Positions 13,491 to 16,825 of a stretch of DNA of 16,825 bases are shown here, piece by piece (position 1 is the stretch's first letter; every line of letters starts with the position of its first letter). The notes below the pieces were generated by a model that was not told the DNA's origin, did no database searches, and saw only the letters and a program-made list of their open reading frames with translations. Both the position numbers and the translations under genes were made by a program. Origin of the DNA: JANQGH01 sp039819285 (GTDB taxonomy: Bacteria; Pseudomonadota; Alphaproteobacteria; DSM-16000; Inquilinaceae); the NCBI GenBank assembly GCA_039819285.1, contig JBCBSH010000088.1:1-16825 (forward strand). Direction: 5' to 3'.

Positions 13491-14855
13491 ATGACTTCCA
13501 AGTCTGCACCCCTGGCGGCCGTTGCGCGCGCGTCAGGGCCCTTGACCGGCGACGTCACCGTCCCCGGCGACAAATCACTATCGCACCGCGCCCTGATGTT
13601 CGGCGCCCTTTCCGTCGGCCAAACGACCATCGACGGCCTCTTAGAGGGCGAGGACGTGATCGCGACCGCCGACGCCTTGCGTGCCATGGGCGCGCGCATC
13701 CAGAAGCTGGACAGCGGTCACTGGCAGGTGGATGGCGTCGGCGTCGGCGGTCTGCACGAACCGTCGCAAGTGATCGATCTGGGCAACAGCGGCACCAGCG
13801 CCCGGCTGCTGTCCGGCGTGCTGGCCAGCCATCGGATGACGACCTTCGTCACGGGCGACGCCTCCCTGGTCAAGCGCCCGATGGCGCGGGTCATCGAGCC
13901 CTTGACGCGCATGGGTGCCGAATTCGTCGCCCGCGGCGCCGATCGTTTGCCCATGGCCGTCATCGGCAGTGACGAGCTGCTGCCGATCCGGTACGAGGTG
14001 CCGGTGGCGTCCGCGCAAGTGAAGTCGGCCGTGCTGCTTGCCGCGCTGAACACGGCGGGCAAGACCACGGTCATCGAGCGAACGGCGACGCGCGACCACA
14101 CCGAAAACATGCTGCGCGCGTTCGGGGCCGAACTTAAGATCGAGCCCGATCCGGACGGGGGCGTTGCGATCACCCTGACCGGCCAGCCGGAACTGACCGG
14201 TCGTCCGGTCGAGGTTCCCGGCGACATCTCATCAGCCGCCTTTCCGATTGTCGCGGCATTGATCCGGCCGGGATCGGACATTCTCATCCGGCGCGTGGGG
14301 CTGAATCCGCGACGGGCCGGCCTGATCGACACTCTTATTGAGATGGGCGGCTCGATCGAACGCTTGAACGCCGGCGTACGGGCGGGCGAGCCGGTAGCGG
14401 ATTTGCGCGTCCGCGCCAGCGCGCTCACCGCTGTCACCGTTCCGCCGGACCGGGCGGCCAGCATGATCGACGAATACCCGGTTTTGGCCATGGCAGCCGC
14501 GTGCGCCGTCGGGCGCACGGAAATGCCCGGCATCGGCGAACTACGCGTGAAGGAAAGCGACCGTCTGGCGCACGTCGCCGAGGGGTTGGCGGACTGCGGG
14601 GTCCGCGTCGAGGCGGGACCCGACTGGCTGGCTGTCGAGGGCGACGGTGGACAACCGGAAGGCGGGGCCACGGTTGCCACAGCACTCGACCACCGGATCG
14701 CGATGAGCTTTCTCGTGCTGGGCATGGCGGCAAAGCAGCGCGTCACCATTGACGATGCCGGCCCGATCGCGACCAGTTTCCCAGGGTTCTTCGACCTGAT
14801 GAATGGCCTGATCGAGGGTGAACCGGCCCTGCAGGCAAGCCAGCAGCAGCCGTGA
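13491..14855 (+). CDS. aroA: 3-phosphoshikimate 1-carboxyvinyltransferase (EPSP synthase)
   Basis: This 454-residue enzyme is of full length. It transfers the enolpyruvyl group of PEP to shikimate-3-phosphate in the shikimate pathway, in the cytoplasm. Motifs include PGDKSLSHRALMFGAL (Lys28, Ser29, Arg33), LLEGEDVIATADALRAMGA, GNSGTSARLL (99-106 region), GDASLVKRPMARVI, SAQVKSAVLLAALN, RDHTENML and ELRVKESDRL, then DHRIAMSF near the end. The pattern is closest to class II synthases of the alphaproteobacterial type. The residue matching Gly96 of E. coli (Ala100 in the glyphosate-insensitive CP4 enzyme) is Gly101 here. The ATG at 13491 fits the family start and the candidate promoter, though no clear ribosome site precedes it. 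Its stop overlaps the GTG of cmk. Confidence 0.97.
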   Translation: MTSKSAPLAAVARASGPLTGDVTVPGDKSLSHRALMFGALSVGQTTIDGLLEGEDVIATADALRAMGARIQKLDSGHWQVDGVGVGGLHEPSQVIDLGNSGTSARLLSGVLASHRMTTFVTGDASLVKRPMARVIEPLTRMGAEFVARGADRLPMAVIGSDELLPIRYEVPVASAQVKSAVLLAALNTAGKTTVIERTATRDHTENMLRAFGAELKIEPDPDGGVAITLTGQPELTGRPVEVPGDISSAAFPIVAALIRPGSDILIRRVGLNPRRAGLIDTLIEMGGSIERLNAGVRAGEPVADLRVRASALTAVTVPPDRAASMIDEYPVLAMAAACAVGRTEMPGIGELRVKESDRLAHVAEGLADCGVRVEAGPDWLAVEGDGGQPEGGATVATALDHRIAMSFLVLGMAAKQRVTIDDAGPIATSFPGFFDLMNGLIEGEPALQASQQQP

Positions 14856-15478
14856 TCATCGCGATCGACGGGCCGGCGGCCTCCGGCAAGGGGACATTGG
14901 CGCGGCGCCTGGCGGCCCATTTCGGCGTACCGCATCTCGATACCGGCGTCCTCTATCGCGCGGTCGGGTTGCGGGTACTGCGCCAGGGCGGCGACCCAGC
15001 CGACAAGGACGCAGCGGTTGCAGCCGCCAATCACGTGACCCCCAACGAACTGTCCGATTCCGAGCTTCGGTCCGACGATGCGGCACAGGCGGCGTCGGTG
15101 GTTGCCGCGATACCGGCGGTGCGCCAGGCCCTGCAGGATTTCCAGCGGGACTTCGCCAGCCAGCCAGGCGGGGCCGTGATGGACGGCCGCGACATCGGCA
15201 CCGTGATCGCGCCTGACGCCGACGCTAAGTTCTTCGTCACCGCGTCCGTCGAGGTTCGCGCGCGGCGGCGATGGTCGGAGTTGCAGCAGACAGAGCCGGC
15301 GCCGACGTTGGATGAGGTGTTGGATGACATGCGCCGGCGGGACGCGCGCGACAGTGGGCGTACGGTCTCGCCGCTGCGTCCGGCGGACGATGCGCTGATC
15401 CTCGATACCGACAATCTCGACCCGGACGAGGTCTTCGCGCGCGCCCTGGCACATGTGGAAAAAACGGCAAAACCCTAG
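14852..15478 (+). CDS. cmk: Cytidylate kinase
   Basis: This 208-residue enzyme phosphorylates CMP and dCMP with ATP. The P-loop GPAASGKGT spans residues 7-15, followed by LARRLAAHFGVPHLDTGVLYRAVG as in the family. MDGRDIGTVIAPDADAKFFV carries the CMP-binding Arg/Asp, and RRRDARDSGRTVSPL is the lid region. It starts with GTG at 14852, overlapping the aroA stop by 4 bp (GTGA), so the two are translationally coupled and share a promoter. The stop codon sits in the loop of a weak hairpin (15465-15486) that lacks a T-tract, so transcription may continue into rpsA. Confidence 0.96.
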   Translation: MIIAIDGPAASGKGTLARRLAAHFGVPHLDTGVLYRAVGLRVLRQGGDPADKDAAVAAANHVTPNELSDSELRSDDAAQAASVVAAIPAVRQALQDFQRDFASQPGGAVMDGRDIGTVIAPDADAKFFVTASVEVRARRRWSELQQTEPAPTLDEVLDDMRRRDARDSGRTVSPLRPADDALILDTDNLDPDEVFARALAHVEKTAKP

Positions 15479-15809
15479 TTTTGTCGCGGCGATTCACCTT
15501 GCGAACAGCGCTTGGCATCCGTATAACGCCCGCTCCCACGGGCTGAGGCCCCGGGAAAGCCATTGCGGGATCCGTCTTGTCGGACGAGGTCCGGCGATCG
15601 GTGAAGCGGCCTGAAATCGTCACCGAGAACCAGCCGGCTTGGGGCCGGTATGGTTCATTCGGTGTTTTGTGATGGCCGGGCCAATCCGATCGCGGACCAA
15701 TGCGGATGTCGCGACGAAATGAATCAACCAAGTCGCCGGTTGTTCGTCCACCCGGTGCGTTCGTGATCAGCCATTTGAGCTGTCGCGGAGTCGTGTTCAA
15801 GGAGCATCA
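15479..15809 (+). other. 331-bp gap: rpsA promoter and long leader
   Basis: No convincing gene is seen. The left part holds the candidate rpsA promoter (15499-15527). Downstream, the predicted leader of about 275 nt can form several small hairpins; the clearest is at 15629-15654 (ACCA, CCGGC, loop TTGGG, GCCGG, TGGT, with a small internal bulge). A 38-codon frame from ATG 15650 to TGA 15766 exists but has poor support. In E. coli, S1 represses its own translation by binding a structured leader; a similar role here is possible but unproven. Confidence 0.5.
15499..15527 (+). promoter_or_regulatory. rpsA: Candidate rpsA promoter
   Basis: TTGCGA (15499-15504) and TATAAC (15522-15527) are separated by exactly 17 bp, a good sigma-70 match. 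Transcription would begin near 15534. Confidence 0.6.
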
Positions 15810-16825
15810 ATGGCCACAGCAGCCGCCCAAACCGCCGAGAAGGAGAGCTTTGAGGCTCTCTTGGAAGAGTCCCTCGGCAACACGGAGACCTTTGAGGGAA
15901 CCGTGGTCAAAGGCACCGTCCTGTCGATCGACAACGACATGGTGCTGATCGATGTCGGCCTCAAATCGGAAGGCCGCGTCGCACTGAAGGAATTCACCGT
16001 CCCCGGCCAGCCGGCCGAGCTCAGCCCCGGGGATACGGTCGAGGTCTATGTCGACCGCTTGGAGGACAGAAATGGCGAGGCCATGCTGTCGCGCGAAAAG
16101 GCCAAGCGTGAAGAGGCGTGGACCCAGCTTGAGAAGGCCTACAACGACAGCCAGCGCGTCACCGGCGTGATCTTCGGCAAGGTCAAGGGTGGCTTCACCG
16201 TCGACCTTTCGGGCGCGGTTGCGTTCCTGCCAGGAAGCCAGGTCGATATCCGCCCGGTGCGGGATATCTCGCCGCTGATGCACACGCCGCAGCCGTTCCA
16301 GATCCTGAAGATGGATCGGTCGCGCGGCAACATCGTGGTGTCGCGCCGCGCGGTCTTGGAAGAAAGCCGCGCCGAGGCCCGGTCGGAGCTGGTGGCCAAC
16401 CTGAAGGAAGGCCAGGTGTTGCAAGGCGTGGTCAAGAACATCACCGATTACGGCGCGTTCGTGGATCTGGGTGGTGTCGACGGCCTGCTGCACGTCACCG
16501 ACATTGCCTGGCGTCGCATCAACCACCCCAGCGAGGCCTTGCAGATCGGCCAGAACGTTACCGTTCAGGTCATCCGCTTCAACCCCGAAACCCAGCGCAT
16601 CAGCCTTGGCATGAAGCAGCTTGAGGCCGATCCGTGGGAAGGTGTGGAAGCCAAGTACCCGGTGGGCGCGAAGTTCACCGGCCGCGTCACCAACATCACC
16701 GACTACGGCGCCTTCGTGGAGCTGGAGCCGGGCATCGAGGGTCTTGTCCACGTCTCGGAGATGAGCTGGACCAAGAAGAACGTGCATCCGGGCAAGATCG
16801 TTTCGACCTCTTGCGAGGTCGAAAC
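15810..16825 (+). CDS. rpsA: 30S ribosomal protein S1, N-terminal part (3' end outside window)
   Basis: The frame is open from ATG 15810 to the end of the window, giving 338 complete codons of a protein normally about 560-570 residues long. AAGGAG (15799-15804) is a good ribosome site. S1/OB repeats are visible. Repeat 1 runs from about 27 to 95 (GTVVKGTVLSIDNDMVLIDV), repeat 2 from about 114 to 180 (TGVIFGKVKGGFTVDLSGAV, FLPGSQVD) and repeat 3 from about 201 to 270 (GVVKNITDYGAFVDLGGVDG, LLHVTDIAW). Repeat 4 starts near 286 (GRVTNITDYGAFVELEPGIE, GLVHVSEMSW). It anchors mRNA on the 30S subunit. The cmk-rpsA order is typical of proteobacteria. The last residues read STSCEVET, where Gln or Glu is more usual than Cys335, and this falls in a perfect palindrome at the window end. 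Confidence 0.97.
   Translation, partial: MATAAAQTAEKESFEALLEESLGNTETFEGTVVKGTVLSIDNDMVLIDVGLKSEGRVALKEFTVPGQPAELSPGDTVEVYVDRLEDRNGEAMLSREKAKREEAWTQLEKAYNDSQRVTGVIFGKVKGGFTVDLSGAVAFLPGSQVDIRPVRDISPLMHTPQPFQILKMDRSRGNIVVSRRAVLEESRAEARSELVANLKEGQVLQGVVKNITDYGAFVDLGGVDGLLHVTDIAWRRINHPSEALQIGQNVTVQVIRFNPETQRISLGMKQLEADPWEGVEAKYPVGAKFTGRVTNITDYGAFVELEPGIEGLVHVSEMSWTKKNVHPGKIVSTSCEVE
16800..16825. repeat. Perfect inverted repeat at the window end
   Basis: GTTTCGACCTC (16800-16810) and GAGGTCGAAAC (16815-16825) are exact reverse complements around a TTGC loop. The right arm ends on the last base of the window. It lies inside rpsA. Confidence 0.75.

Noticed and set aside
13718..15454. 578-codon open frame on the minus strand opposite aroA and cmk
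   Set aside because: It is a shadow in high-GC DNA. The plus strand encodes two unmistakable enzymes with full-length motifs, and the minus translation is low-complexity with no family resemblance.
15465..15486. Hairpin around the cmk stop codon as a terminator
   Set aside because: The nine-pair stem with CCTA loop is A/T-rich and is not followed by a T-tract.
15650..15766. 38-codon frame in the rpsA leader
   Set aside because: It has no convincing ribosome site, starts inside a hairpin and shows no recognisable product. It was not called, though a leader peptide cannot be fully excluded.
15807..16787. 326-codon open frame on the minus strand opposite rpsA
   Set aside because: The plus strand is clearly ribosomal protein S1 with repeated OB domains. 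The antisense frame arises from its codon bias.

Overview
The window is a 16.8 kb GC-rich chromosomal segment that looks alphaproteobacterial, probably from the Rhodospirillales or a neighbouring order. The best evidence is the right-hand block: a TIGR02300-type zinc-ribbon/acidic-tail gene divergent from aroA, then cmk and rpsA, which is a conserved alphaproteobacterial neighbourhood. The histidine kinase at the left end also belongs to an alphaproteobacterial-style lineage. No rRNA, tRNA, CRISPR array, phage gene or transposase was seen. Both ends cut through genes (the kinase on the left, rpsA on the right).

Layout. 1-1026: C-terminal part of a sensor histidine kinase. 1047-1174: two inverted repeats, probably including a terminator between convergent genes. 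1172-2122 (-): AraC-family regulator with a cupin-type sensing domain. 2123-2306: divergent regulatory region with three phased TTCGAA boxes. 2307-3250 (+): an exported DUF4142 protein and a Tat-exported cupredoxin with overlapping stop and start codons. 3299-5376 (-): a possible operon of an acyl-CoA thioesterase, a YbjJ-like MFS transporter and an 84-residue nitrile-hydratase-leader-like peptide ending in a Met-rich tail. 5548-7451 (+): a Bcr/CflA-type drug efflux transporter and an unrecognised multi-span membrane protein.

7476-12690 is a metabolic module. An L-lactate/malate-type dehydrogenase (-) is divergent from a DeoR-family regulator (+), followed by a complete TRAP transporter (small permease, large permease, binding protein) closed by a strong intrinsic terminator. 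The promoter region of the TRAP genes carries CGAA boxes at an exact 10-bp period, and the dehydrogenase/regulator gap carries a 43-bp-spaced direct repeat. Both are plausible DeoR-family operators. The inferred picture is that the regulator controls uptake of an organic acid through TRAP and its oxidation or reduction by the dehydrogenase.

12725-16825 is core metabolism and translation: the TIGR02300 protein, EPSP synthase (shikimate pathway), cytidylate kinase and ribosomal protein S1. S1 is preceded by a good promoter and a leader of about 275 nt.

No clearly new multi-gene system is evident. The most unusual items are the solitary Met-tailed RiPP-leader-like peptide, the phased operator sets, the long inverted repeat that includes the araC stop codon, and a perfect palindrome at the last base of the window.
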